Assembly (NCBI GenBank): GCA_023053685.1
Contig: JALIGW010000029.1
Location: 4,970,501-5,034,500 of the forward strand
Length of the DNA stretch: 64,000 bases
Source: Diadophis punctatus similis
Taxonomy: Eukaryota; Chordata; Lepidosauria; Squamata; Dipsadidae
Direction: 5' to 3'
How positions within the stretch are numbered: the first letter of the stretch is position 1; every line of letters begins with the position of its first letter. A program made the translations under genes and the position numbers. This document shows, in pieces, positions 44,668 through 56,275 of the stretch. Below the pieces are notes generated by a model that worked only from the letters and a program-made list of their open reading frames with translations, had not been told where the DNA came from and searched no databases.

Positions 44668-45760
44668 TAAGAAATGCATCATTATTAGTATGGGAGAAAA
44701 TCCGTGAGAAACATTATTTGAAAATACCAATATGGCTTTCGGCAATGGAAGCATTAATACATCCAAATAGGACTAATATGGGAAATATTATTAGATATAA
44801 AGACATTTTATCTGAGAAGGGGGAACTGAAAGGGAAAGGGAAACAAGAATTAGAAGAACAAGGGACTGATATGGCGTGGTATACACAACTGCAGATACAA
44901 GCGAGATATGAAAAAGATGCTAAACTATATGGTTTTTTATTTGGAAATGACAGAATTGGATGAAATACTCACAGGAACAGAGGACAGAATGATTAAAAAA
45001 TTGTATAGTAATTTACTTAGCATTAAATTAGAAGAAGAGCAAGTGAAAGAAACAATGATAGCATGGGCAAAAAATTTCGGATGTACGAAAGAGTTAGATA
45101 AATGGCAGCAATTATGGGAAAGAAATTATAAATTAACAATGGCAACAGCATATAAGGAGAATCTGTACAAAATGTTCTGTAGATGGCATATGTCCCCGGA
45201 AAGATTGGCAAAAATGTTTAAAGATAAATCAATTAAATGTTGGAAATGCCACCAGACACTGGGATCGTATTATCATATGTGGTGGACATGTGCAGAAGCG
45301 AGAAATCATTGGGCACAAATTCGAAAGTGGTTAGAAAAGATGACACAGCAACATATTGACTTAAAACCAGAACTGTTCCTGTTGGATATTTTATCAGAGA
45401 AATATAGTAAAGAAATTGTATACTTGATCATTCATGTAATAACTGCAGCGAGAATTGTATTTGCACAAAATTGGAAAGCAGGTAAAACCCCTACAAAAGT
45501 AGAGATAATTAAGAAAATACTGGAATGTGCAGAAATGAACAGATTAACAATGGCAATCAAAGGGAAAGAAGAATCAGAGTATTATGATGTATGCAGTGTT
45601 TCTGAACCTTGGCAGTTTGAAGATGTGTGGACTTCAATTCCCAGAATTCCCCAGCCAGCGTTGCTGGCTGGGGAATTCTGTGAGTTGAAGTCCACACATC
45701 TTCAAACTGCCAAGGTTCAGAAATACTGGATGTATGGGAGTGTTTTTATCATTGGATAGA
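44668..45760 (+). pseudogene. L1 ORF2 C-terminal region, frameshifted
   Basis: The first part reads IRNASLLVWEKIREKHYLK through QIQARYEKDAKLYGF. A frameshift near 44930 moves the frame to MTELDEILTGTEDRMIKK, then EEEQVKETMIAWAKNFG, KMFCRWHMSPERLAKMF and the Cys/His block KCWKCHQTLGSYYHMWWTC. It ends KTPTKVEIIKKILECAEMNR. This is the C-terminal domain following reverse transcriptase in squamate L1 ORF2; the catalytic domains are absent. The last part, after 45599, is replaced by a 61-bp fold-back. Confidence 0.85.
45599..45723. repeat. 61-bp fold-back at the end of L1 ORF2
   Basis: Arms 45599-45659 and 45663-45723 are reverse complements with two mismatches, around the loop GTT. The sequence GCTGGCTGGGGAATTCTG is a motif common in squamate repeats. 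Confidence 0.93.
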
Positions 45761-46299
45761 AATTTATAAATGAAAAGAGATATGGAGTTAAAATAAAATG
45801 AAAGGGAAAGGTTTTGAGAGAGGATGTTTAATTGAATTGTAAAAATAGAGGAGTTTATACATTAAGAAAATAGTGGTAAAAGAAAAGATGTTGATTTAAA
45901 AGATTGTACCCAGACGACACACTGTGATTGATGATGTATTGTTTGTTGGAAAAAATTAAAAACTTTTTATTAAAAAGAAAAAAGAAAAGTTGCGAAATGC
46001 CTGAAATGAAATCATGTCACCATGGGACACTACAATTACACTAAATGTGAGGATTGGTCACAGAGCTGTTTTCTTTCATATGTCATAACTTCAAATGGTC
46101 ACTAAACATGGCAGCCGGTTAGCAAAGTCTACTTATGGACGTTTTAATGTAGGATTCTGAATATGATTTTGTCCACATTCCTGGAATATGATACTATATA
46201 ATTTATGAGCAAAATGCAAGGATTCAAGGACACAGCTTATTCAAAAGGAACAAGCCAGCAAAGGAGGAGGAAGATATTATATATGAAAAAAGTGCATAA

Positions 46300-46375
46300 A
46301 TGTGCTTGGGCAGGGGGTTGGACTAGATGACCTGCAAGGTCCCTTCCAACTCTGTTAATCTGTTAAATCTGTTGA
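46300..46375. repeat. CR1-like 3' fragment
   Basis: GGGGGTTGGACTAGATGACC, then TGCAAGGTCCCTTCCAACTC is the reverse of the 23044 copy's first part. Only the very end of the element is present. Confidence 0.75.
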
Positions 46376-46764
46376 AGTCCAGGAATTTTATCATGAAAAA
46401 CCCCACCTCCTTGATGGATCACCAGAAGGTTGTTAGAAAGAAAAATTTAAAAGCCTCTGTGCTAATGTATGCAGGGATATATTGCTTCTAAGAGAGCAAC
46501 AGTTCTTTTACTCTCCATTCTTGTAATCCAATTCCTTTCTTCTTAAAAAAAAAAACCATTCTTATAATCTTGGGAGAGAGATGCTTGGAAAGAATTGCTT
46601 TCATTTTTATGCAGCTCCTAAAAAGCCTGATGCTGATTCTTATTTCAAATTATCAGGTCAACGGTGGGAAATTTATTTTCTATCCAATACTGTACTTTTT
46701 CACAAGTCCTCTCTCTTGAACCCTTAAGGAGCAAGATCAGTGCCTGGAAAACATGACGCCAGAG

Positions 46765-47020
46765 CAGTGGTGAAATCCAATTTTTTTTACTACCGGTTCT
46801 GTGGACGTGGCTTGGTGGGCGTGGCAGGGGAAAGATACTGCAAAATCTCCACTCATGGGGGAAGGATATTGCAAAATCCCCATTCCCACCCCACTCTGGG
46901 GCCAGCCAGAGGCGGTGTTTGCAGGTTCTCCGAAATTTCCGTTACCGGTTCTCCAAACTACTCAAAATTTCTGCTACCGGTTCTCCAGAACCTGTCAGAA
47001 CCTGCTGGATTTCACCCCTG
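46765..47020. mobile_element. hAT-type MITE
   Basis: The ends are CAGTGGTGAAATCCA and TGGATTTCACCCCTG. Flanks CGCCAGAG and GGCCAGAG match at 7 of 8 bases. The interior has repeated CTACCGGTTCTC motifs. It is related to the copies at 12040 and 13875. Confidence 0.88.
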
Positions 47021-47028
47021 GGCCAGAG

Positions 47029-48075
47029 CCAAAACCAAATGGAGATATCCTTGTTGTCATGGATACCCCCTTTTTTTTCTTTCCTTCATTTGATTTCTCT
47101 TTTTGACATCCTCTTTTTTCTTTTTCAAAAAAAGAAATAGTTTTCATCAAAAAGTTGATCTCTTACAGAAGTTTTCAAAATTAAGCCCAGGGCTATCTAC
47201 ATGAAATGCCAGAGATTACATGTGGCACTTAGCAGCCATCCATTGCATATCTCTCTAATAAATCTGATTGACAAACATACAAAGCAAATAAACTCTGAGG
47301 TGCAGTTACGTGAGTGCTGTTACCACCACCACCACTAAATAACAGTTAAAACATAGTAGGCCATGGGGGGGGATAAATTGAACCTGGAAATTATTTTTTC
47401 TATCTAATAACACTTCACAAAACACTGTCCTGTCTTCATAGTGGAATCTGCTGTCATTGCATTAGGAAGCCAGACACAAGAACAGATCAACAAATGGACA
47501 AAACCATGATTCTTTTGTATATGCCAAACAAAGCCTACCAATAAACATTGTAAAACTCGCTTTGTTAGTTTTCCCTAGAGAATATTTTGTTCATGTCCTT
47601 TATGTATCATAATCTTAACATCTTTCTCGGGATTAATTATAATGCATATTCTTAATGTACTTTAACTTTTGGATAATGTTTTCGGTAATTACCTTCTGAA
47701 GTTAGTTTCAATACTGTTGTAGTATTGTATCTAGCTCAATAGAAAAACTGTTCCTGAGATGAATTAATAAAAACTCCCCAACAGATGGCACATAAGCTTA
47801 CTTCATACAGAACACTCACAGTTCTTCAAACAGAAAAAGTACATACTGTGACTATGGTTTTCCTGCGAGGCCTCATTCTTAATACAGTACAAAGTTTGAT
47901 TGTTTCTATAAAGGTAGTTATGTATATTGTGCTGCCATAAGGGGTTTTCTGACTCATAACAGCTAAATGGGTCAAAAGCAGGTCCAGGCATGAAAATAGA
48001 AACAAAACAGTAGCGTGTGAAAAGCAGAGAAACTGAACTCAAAAAAATTAACTACTTACTGAAGTGCAAGAAATA
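47029..48075. other. No recognised feature
   Basis: This is AT-rich, non-coding sequence between two MITEs. It holds a short T-run near 47070. No ORF resembles a protein family. Confidence 0.5.
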
Positions 48076-48083
48076 CACTATTC

Positions 48084-48614
48084 CAGTGATGGCGAACCTT
48101 TTTTGACTCGGGTGCCAAAAGGGTGTGAGCGTGGGCGATAGCGGGCGCATGCGTGCCAACACCCATAATGCAATGCCCTCCCCCATGCATGCGCACAACC
48201 CCCCGCTGCCCCGTGCATGCATACAACCCCCCGCGCTGCCCCCCCCCGCGCATGTGCACAGGCCGCACTGAAGTCTCCGGACTTCCGGTAGGCCCGTTGG
48301 GCCGTTTTTCACTGTCCCCAGGGTTCATGAAAGCCTCCTGAAGCCTGGGGACAGTGAAAAATGGCCCAACGGGCCAACCGGAAGTTCGGAAACAAACTTC
48401 CGGTTGGGCCATTGGGCCGTTTTTCGCCATCTCCAGGGTTCAGGAGGCTTTCCTGAAGCCTGAGGAGAGCGAAAACGGCCGAAAAGAAGGCCGAGAAACA
48501 GCTGTCCAAAGCGTGCATGCGCGCTGGAGCTGACATAGGGCAACGCCTCGCGTGCACTCAGGTATGGCTCCGTGTGCCACCTGTGGCACGCGTGCCATAG
48601 GTTCGCCATCACTG
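48084..48614. mobile_element. hAT-type MITE ('CAGTGATGGCGAACC' family), perfect TSD
   Basis: A perfect 8-bp duplication, CACTATTC, lies at 48076-48083 and 48615-48622. The ends are CAGTGATGGCGAACCTT and AGGTTCGCCATCACTG. The GC-rich interior contains inverted GGGCCGTTTTTC blocks and CGCATGCG motifs. Minus-strand ORFs of 80-124 codons here are artefacts. Confidence 0.94.
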
Positions 48615-48622
48615 CACTATTC

Positions 48623-51006
48623 AGTCTTGTGGGGAGTCAGCCTTGTGCATATGGTGAGAATTTCAACAAACTTGCTGGATTGTAGCACTACAGAAGTAAT
48701 TGTAGACAGAAGATAGAGATGTTGGCATGTTAAAGCAGCTTGAGTTTAAATGTAGCAGAATGTTATTGCTGTTCATAGTTACAATTGAAAATATTTATAA
48801 AATTCGGGTGGAAGCTGCAGCCATTGAGCCATTAAGTCAATGCAAAATTAAAGCAAACTAAGCTTATTTTAATATTACAACTCCCCCTCCCCGTACTTTG
48901 GTCTTAGAGAATGCTAGCACCACAATCTAACAAGGCAAAATATTATGTCTTTACTTACTTTATATCTTACTTCCCTGTTCTGGTCAGTATTGGAGATAAT
49001 GTATAACAGGCCAATTATACTATTTCTTGGTAATCAGCAAGCAATAATAATAGATATGGCAGCAAAATATTTTTAGTGCCAGTGGAAAGATAATTCCTAT
49101 TTTCTGTTTTATTGCAATAACGATGCAAAACTTAAACATAAAAATTTCTACCTTTTTTGCCCTTATGCAAAATGATCTTGTGGTATTACATAATAACAAC
49201 CTTGAAAAGACATTTCTTCCTACAATACGTGAGAAGTATCTACTGCATGATTAGTAAGAAATAATAATAATAACAATAGTAACAGATTCTCAGCATAAAT
49301 TTACTACATTTTTATGTCCAGCTGCAGAAGGCTGAATTTTCCAAACAAGACTGAAAGCATGTTATAATTATATGAGGATGTTTTTAATTAGAGTAAAACC
49401 CTGTACTCAAAAAATGATATGTTTAAATTTGGTTAAAGCAGAAACATATTTCCAACGTAGCTAAATCTAACAGATGAGGTAAGAGGGCAAATCAAAGTAA
49501 GAGCAAAAGAAACGACTTATACCATATTTATGTATCCATTATATTTATTATTATTGCTATGAGGGAAGACTGGAGGATTAATTAAGGGGGCTTGAAGAGG
49601 ATGGATGTCCCCTTTATTTACAACCAGACTGCTTAATCTCTAATACAAGAGATATCAGTAGCAAACTATTTAAGACAATCAGTTCTCTTTTATGGGTTTT
49701 TTTGACAACAAAGATAAAAATTTATGTCGGTCAGATTGGTGTTTTATTGACAGAAGCAAAGCTTGAGAAAAGGATGATAAAAAAAAAATCTGCCCAAATT
49801 ACGCAGCTGAAAACTGTCAGAGGACACAATAATCCTGCCTAGTTTTGGTTTTGTGGTTGAAAAGAATTTTAATGCACTTTACTCCCATTGTAAAAGGACA
49901 CATGGATAATTTTTAATTGGCTCAGAAAGCAACTTTTGTTTTTGTTCTGATATTCCAGTTTCTGCTGTTCCAATGACTTTAAAAAGTTGGATTTATTAAA
50001 CTAGATTGTTATAATCACACAGTACAGTGATTAACAAAACACAAAATAAAAAATAGGATAAAAACAAAATATTAAGAAACAGCAAGCAAAAAGAGTAGAA
50101 AATGCATATTTTGCACTACATAGTTTTACACACACACACACATTTGTAATCATAAATATTACATTTTAACATCCATAAACAATATTCTATCTAAATCTAT
50201 TAGAATTCTTTTTGATAGAAGTAAAAAAGGGCATATGTGAATAAACCAGTATTTAATTACAGAATTCATGACCATGTTCATTTTTCAGCCTATTCTATTT
50301 CCCGCATTTTTAATAAATACAATGATTCAAAGAAAGATATGCTTTGGTTTTCCAGAGTGTATACTATAGCTATACCCTGCCCAGAATCAAACTGGGATAT
50401 TTATATCTTTAGAAGCAACTTGATTAATATAATGCAATTTTAAGAGAATGTGATACAGTATTATTAATTACTTTTATAGTCAGTTCCTGATAATTTGTTT
50501 AAATTTTATATCACATAAGATTCCAAGTTGATTCATTAATGTCCTAAAACTTCTTCCCATCTTTTAAAAATATTTTAAAGAGAGGTTGAAACCATTCTTC
50601 AAATATTGTAAATGTTCTTGACTTGAACAATAATTGCATTTATTTCATGTGGAACGAAGTTGGAACAATTCTTTTATCACGTATGTTCAGTGGAAATAGA
50701 TTGTCCATCAATGATCTTTAATCCTCTCAAATCCTTTTTCTTTCTATTCCTTGACCTTTATTTATTTAAACCTGATCAAAGAATGGGAGAAGAATGAAAA
50801 GAGTTTTAAAAATCTTTTTTCAGTATTTAAAAAATTTTAAGCTAAGTTTAAATTGTGATATTATTTATTTCTCAATATTATGGAGGAATAGTATTTCCCT
50901 AACAGATTAAGAATCTAGCTCTAACTTCTACCCACTGAACAACTTTTTAGTTACCAATAAGTTAATTGTTTAATTGGAAAAGGTTCAAATGATGTTTTAG
51001 GTTTGA
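48623..51006. other. No recognised feature
   Basis: This is 2.4 kb of AT-rich sequence with short A- and T-runs and a small CA run near 50130. I see no exon, RNA gene or transposon end. Confidence 0.5.
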
Positions 51007-51168
51007 TATAGCTAAGCTTCTATCATATTTTATTTATACTACCGGTATACAGACTGCTTGTTACTAGCATTTATGTGTGTTTGTATGTATACAAGCACAC
51101 ATAAATGCTAGTAACAAGCAATCTGTAAACCGGTAGTATAAATAAAATATGATAGAAGCTTAGTTATA
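51007..51168. repeat. 80-bp fold-back
   Basis: Arms 51007-51086 and 51089-51168 are reverse complements with about four mismatches, around a 2-nt loop. The outer part includes GCTAAGCTTCTATCATATTT and the inner part TGCTTGTTACTAGCATTTAT. No target duplication or transposon terminus is evident. Confidence 0.92.
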
Positions 51169-51519
51169 CTCATACTCATATACATGCTTCAGCAGGTGGC
51201 AGCATATGGCTGACATCATTTATGCTTAGAAAAAGTTGGGTCGATTGAAATTTATTATCAGGGAAAGTTGGATTTAATGGAAGACTACTACCAGAGAATC
51301 ACAGGGCTAGAGGCTAGTAGAAAGGAAGTAAAAAAAAAAAATACCCCAGAAAAGGGGGGGGGGGGGACAACCTGAGTTCATGTTACCAAGATATCTGCAT
51401 ATATAGATGTATTTATGGCACATCAGGAGTTGAGCTCAATTCAATGGACATTTTATTGTTTATTAACTCTTCCACAGTAATACTCATTTACAGATGTCAA
51501 AGTCAGATCTTACCCAGGA

Positions 51520-52735
51520 ATGTGTGATCTTCTGCTACAGCTGGTGGACTTCTGTAAAGCCTTCGACTCAGTGGTTCACGATAAACTACTTCTGAAACTG
51601 AAATCCTACGGCATCTCTGGACCCCTATATGACTGGATAACTGCGTTCCTGTCAAACAGACAACAAGTGGTCAAAATAGGGAGCGTCCTATCTAATCCCG
51701 TTCCTGTTAACAGTGGTGTACCCCAAGGCAACGTACTAGGACCAACACTCTTTATACTCTATAATAAATGACCTTTGTGGTCACATTACAAGTGACTGCG
51801 TTCTCTTTCCCGATGATGTAAAACTCTTCAACACCACCGACAACACTGCTACCCTCCAAAAAGACCTTGACTTTGTGTCAGAATGGTCAAACATCTGGCA
51901 ACTCCAAATCTCAACCAACAAATGCTCTGTCCTACACATTGGCAAAAAGAATCAGAAGACCAAATACAAGCTGAATAGACAAGACCTTGCAGACGACCCT
52001 CACTCTGTCAAAGACCTTGGAATACTCATATCAAATGACCAAGCCCACTGCAACAACATCACCAAAAAGGCTTCAAGAGTTGTTAACCTAATCTTACATA
52101 GCTTCTTCTCCGGTAATATCACACTACTAACCAGAGCATACAAAACATTTGCCAGACCAATCCTTGAATACAGCTCATCTGTCTGGAACCCACACCGCAT
52201 ATCGGACATGAATACATTAGAAAGTGTCCAGAGATACTTTACGAGAAGAGCCCTCCACTCCTCTACTCGCAACAGACTACCTTACGCAACTAGACTTGAA
52301 ATCCTGGGCTTAGAAAGCTTAGAACTACATCGCCTTCGGCACGACCTAAGCATAGCTCATAAAATTATCTGCTACAACGTCCTTCCTGTCAACGACTACT
52401 TCAGCTTCAACCACAACAATACACGAGCACACAGATACAAACTCAAAGTGAACCGCTCCAAACTTGACTGTAGAAAATACGACTTTAGCAACAGAGTGGT
52501 TAATGCCTGGAACTCACTACCTGACTCTGTGGTTTTGTCACCAAACCCCCAAAACTTTACCCTTAGACTGTCCACTGTTGACCTCACCCGATTCCTAAGT
52601 GGTCAGTAAGCATAAGTGCACCAGCGTGCCTACCGTCCCTGTCCTAATGTTCCCTCTTATCAGTACCCATTTTATGTATATAAACAATGTTATATCTATG
52701 TATATTACCAATACGTACTTGACAAATAAATAAAA
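51520..52735 (+). pseudogene. 5'-truncated non-LTR reverse transcriptase (jockey/CR1/L2-like)
   Basis: The first part holds RT motif VDFCKAFDSVVHDKLLLKL, then YDWITAFLSNRQQVV and SGVPQGNVLGPTLFILY. One extra A near 51762 (CTCTATAATAAATG for CTCTATATAAATG) shifts the frame. Read in the correct frame the catalytic box is FPDD, where active enzymes have F/YADD. The 244-aa second part has the thumb and C-terminal blocks: SVKDLGILIS, TLLTRAYKTFARPILEYSSSVWNP, SVQRYFTRRAL, LEILGLESLELHRLRHDL, LDCRKYDFSNRVVNAWNSLP. An AATAAATAAAAAAATAAA tail ends it near 52735. No endonuclease is present. The clade is tentative. Confidence 0.88.
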
Positions 52736-53375
52736 AAATAAATTTTTTTTAAAAATATGTGATTGGTTAATATATGTCAGCCTTTCCTAACCTAACATCC
52801 CTTAGGTTTGGACTTGACTGTTCCAGGAACTATCTGTTTGCTTCTGCTGCGGCTACTACTTTGCAAAGTATCAGGTTGGGCTGCCATACAACACTTTTGC
52901 CAAACTGTGACCTTCATAAATTGGTTATTTAATCAAAGAATATAAGTGAATCGCTCTCTTACAGTAAAAGAGCCTTTTGTTTTACTCACAATAAAAGAGT
53001 TTGCTTAGGAAGTTGGTTGATTGGAAAATGAACCGCAGCAGTACAAAGCAATTGTGATTTTTGTTTTGCACATTTGGCAAATGCCTGTAGATAGCAGTTT
53101 AAATTGAACACTGCAATGATACTTAAATAAATTAATATATTGCACTCTCAAAACTCATTTTGCTGAAAGGACAATGATTTTGAAGCTCAGATATGATATG
53201 CGAATCCTTTTGCTTAAGAATGAATTCAGGCTGTTAAACAACGTGATCTTTTCTGTTTGTACTTTGCAGCAATTGTGATTTCTCTCCTGCCTTATATGAG
53301 AATGTGATCAGTTGGAAAAAATGCAATGTTTTGACTAAGATTGTCGTTTTTCTCCCTCTGAAGTATTACCCTCCG

Positions 53376-53456
53376 AAGAAGGTCAATGAAATTTGGTACC
53401 ATTTACCCAGTACTCTATTAATTGGGTAAATGGTACCAAACTTCATTGACCTTCTT
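53376..53456. repeat. 34-bp fold-back
   Basis: Arms 53376-53409 and 53423-53456 are reverse complements with one mismatch and a 13-nt loop. The arm reads AAGAAGGTCAATGAAATTTG, then GTACCATTTACCCA. No transposon terminus is recognised. Confidence 0.92.
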
Positions 53457-53639
53457 TTATCTCTGAATATTAATATAAACATTTATTTATTATTGCTTCT
53501 TAAAAAAATAAAGAGAAGAGTCAAAACCTGAGATAGCTATAATGCAAATACATACAAAACCTATGCAAAAAAGTGCTTAACAAATAAAAAAATAGAAAAA
53601 AGTAAAGTATAATATACTATTGTAGCAACTAATAGTTGC

Positions 53640-53830
53640 AATTTATTTATTTATTTTATTTACTGGTGAGATTTATATACCGCCTCATAGTGCAAGCACT
53701 CTCTAAGCGGTTTACACCATTAAGCAATGTATATATTTACATTGCCCCCAACAATCTGGGTCCTCATTTTACCTACCTCGGAAGGATGGAAGGCTGAGTC
53801 AACCCTGAGCCGGTGAGATTTGAACAGCTG
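53640..53830 (-). mobile_element. tRNA-derived SINE (same family as 18903)
   Basis: On the minus strand it holds a TTCAAATCTCACCGGCTCAG B-box region, GTTGACTCAGCCTTCCATCC, AAATGAGGACCCAGATTGTT and AAACCGCTTAGAGAGTGCTT, ending in an AAATAAATAAAT tail. The 5' head is incomplete. Confidence 0.85.
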
Positions 53831-54120
53831 AACTCAAATGATCATAGTCAGCTAAAGTATTCTATATACACTTTTCTAATATATCGTAAATATTCAAGTA
53901 CAATTTATTTATTTCTAATACATTTATATAACTATTCTTTTTTTAACCCACTGTATTTTGTAAAAATGAGTTCTATATTTTATTTCACTTGCCCATACAA
54001 AATCTATACCTATAGGCAGTCTGCTGTTAGTTGGCAAATGTAATCAAATCTTCAATCCATAGAGTGAATGGAGCCATATATTTATATTTCCAAGGTTGGA
54101 GTGTCAGTCTTTTAGCCATA

Positions 54121-54256
54121 CCCGTGTTTCCCTGAAAATAAGACCCTGTCTTATATTTTTTTGAACCCTGAAATAAGCGCTTGGCCTTATTGCCATGCAC
54201 TCAAAAGCCAGATTGGGCTTATTATCAGGGGATGCCTTATTTTGGGGGAAACAGGG
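54121..54256. mobile_element. Small TA-flanked MITE ('AAATAAGAC' family)
   Basis: The ends CCCGTGTTTCCCTG and GGGGGAAACAGGG have TA on both sides (54119-54120 and 54257-54258). The interior includes CTGAAATAAGCGCTTGGCC. It is the sister of 13962-14096. Confidence 0.88.
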
Positions 54257-54639
54257 TAGTAAGGCACGGACATTCCATTTATGCTGTCCAGTTATCAAAT
54301 GTATAAAAAGAACAGAAAGTAGAAAATTGACAGATAACAGATAAATGGCTAATAATAATAATTCTACTGTGCATTTTTCTGTTAGCCCTAATATTCTGTA
54401 TTTTGTATATTGTTTTTCCATGAGAAGATCCATAGAATTTGACAGCGATCACAACTTTGGGTCTTTTACACATGAAGTATTCTTGTGTCGTGGTTTGTTT
54501 AGTTTGTATTTAGTACACAGTATTGAATAAACCAAATTATTGTAGTTTAGTTAATATAGCATAGTTAAACAAACTACAGCACTGAGCTGCATGTGCCAAA
54601 TTATTCTTGAGGTTTAACCACTTCTTGTAGAGGATGGTT

Positions 54640-55062
54640 CTTGGGCATCATGGTTATTGTCCAGTCCAATTACAATTTTCAATCAGTCATAATAAAATCT
54701 GTAATTTCAATAGACAAATCAGTCATCAATAGATACGTAAAGATAAACCACATTTACATACCATTCAAAAGAGACAGTAAAAAAGCTAAAAAGAAAACAA
54801 AAAGAGCAGAACACATCCTCTCCAGAACCTATACTCATATAAAAAGAATTAATATTAGACAAACTAGCAAGCAGGCAGAGAGCAATACCCTAATCAAGAA
54901 ACTCTTAAGGAGAAAAAGCATACCCTTACCAACACTGACAGGGCAAGCTACTGTATATAAACAGGTAGAAATCCCACACTCAGTAGCACTGATGATGTTA
55001 CCTACTCAGGTAATGAAATGTCTACAAGCAAAGAAGCAGCAAACAACCAGAGAGCACTAAGA
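54640..55062 (+). other. Unassigned open frame, probably repeat-derived
   Basis: A 139-codon frame is Lys-rich in the middle and ends near CACTGATGATGTTACCTACT and GTAATGAAATGTCTACAAGC. The last part resembles a GATGATG...GAAACGTCT motif common at the ends of vertebrate retroelements. No domain is recognised and no promoter or splice context supports a gene. Confidence 0.35.
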
Positions 55063-55744
55063 ACTCCATAATCTGTCATTTGTACAGTAAATTATAAAAC
55101 CAAATGAACATGTCCTGCAATTCACTTGAAGAAACTTTATGGAGTAAACTCTGCTTTCAATTTTGCTTTGACAAGCAAACCAAGTATCACAAGCATGTCA
55201 CTTGACATCCTAAAAATCTGAAAGATGTTTCCTTTGCATAAAGATGAATAATTGCCACATAATTACTTATATTTCCTATGCAGATAGTGTTGTGTCTATA
55301 TGCAAATTGTCACTGGCTGAGGAATCTGGTCAAGCAATTATCCGTGAAATATTACAACTGCTCTGTGTAGCCACTTAATTAAAATATTGCATTATGCCTT
55401 TTTAATCTACAGCTTCTTAGTTTACACTTATTTCATACTAAAATGGGATCATTTTAACCTTTAATGGCTGATATTACTAACTACTGCTTTTCAAAAGTTG
55501 GTTCTTAGGCTAATGTGTGAAAAGAAATAAATATCATGATTTGGATAAGGATGGGATGAAGCAACCAGTGATTTTGAACAACAGATTAAGCCTCTAATGT
55601 ATTGTTCACTATCGTTTCTTACCTCCACACCTCCATAATAATTGCACTGACTAAGGCAACTTCAGTGAAAGAAATAACACCAGAAGTCAAGCCAACTTGA
55701 AAGGCACACCCACTGTGGCTCTGTTCATACAACAAAAAGCCAAA

Positions 55745-56204
55745 AGGGAACAACAACAACAACAACAATAATAATAATCAGCTGGAATTTGAAAACAATA
55801 AACATTGACAAAATCACGATCTGTCAGTTGCAAAAGGCCACCGTACTTGGATCTGCGCGAATCATACGAAAATACATCACACAGTCCTAGACGCTTGGGA
55901 AGTGTACGACTTGTGATATAGTGTTACGAAATCCAGCATATAAATCTCGTTTGCTGTGAATAATAACAACAACAACAACAATAATAATAATAATATATCA
56001 CTTGTGATATAGTGATACGAAATCCAGCATATAAATCTCATTTGCTGTGTATTACGTTTTTTGTGAATAAATAATAATAATATATTAATTAACTACTACT
56101 AATAATACTACTAATAATACTAATAATAATACTTATTATTATTATATATAGTATAATACTAATAATACTAATACTAATACTAATACTAATACTAATACTA
56201 ATAC

Positions 56205-56274
<70 letters not shown>

Positions 56275-56275
56275 C
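55745..56275. repeat. Duplicated retroposon tail and (ATA/ACA)n, (TTA)n microsatellites
   Basis: A block containing ACTTGTGATATAGTG and ACGAAATCCAGCATATAAAT occurs twice (about 55909-55958 and 55999-56050), each followed by AAC/AAT runs. It resembles a LINE 3' end. From about 56150 ACTAAT units give way to a TTA run ending near 56275. The Asn-repeat ORF on the minus strand is an artefact. Confidence 0.75.

Larger units (their letters stand above)
44109..46002 (+). mobile_element. 5'-truncated L1 LINE with a mariner at its 5' end
   Basis: A 14-bp target duplication, GTTGCAAAATGCCT (44109-44122) and GTTGCGAAATGCCT (45989-46002), encloses the insert. The 3' end has an A-rich tail (AAAAAGAAAAAAGAAAA). 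Between them are a mariner derivative (44126-44667) and an L1 ORF2 C-terminal region. Only 3 bp separate the left duplication from the mariner. Confidence 0.85.
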
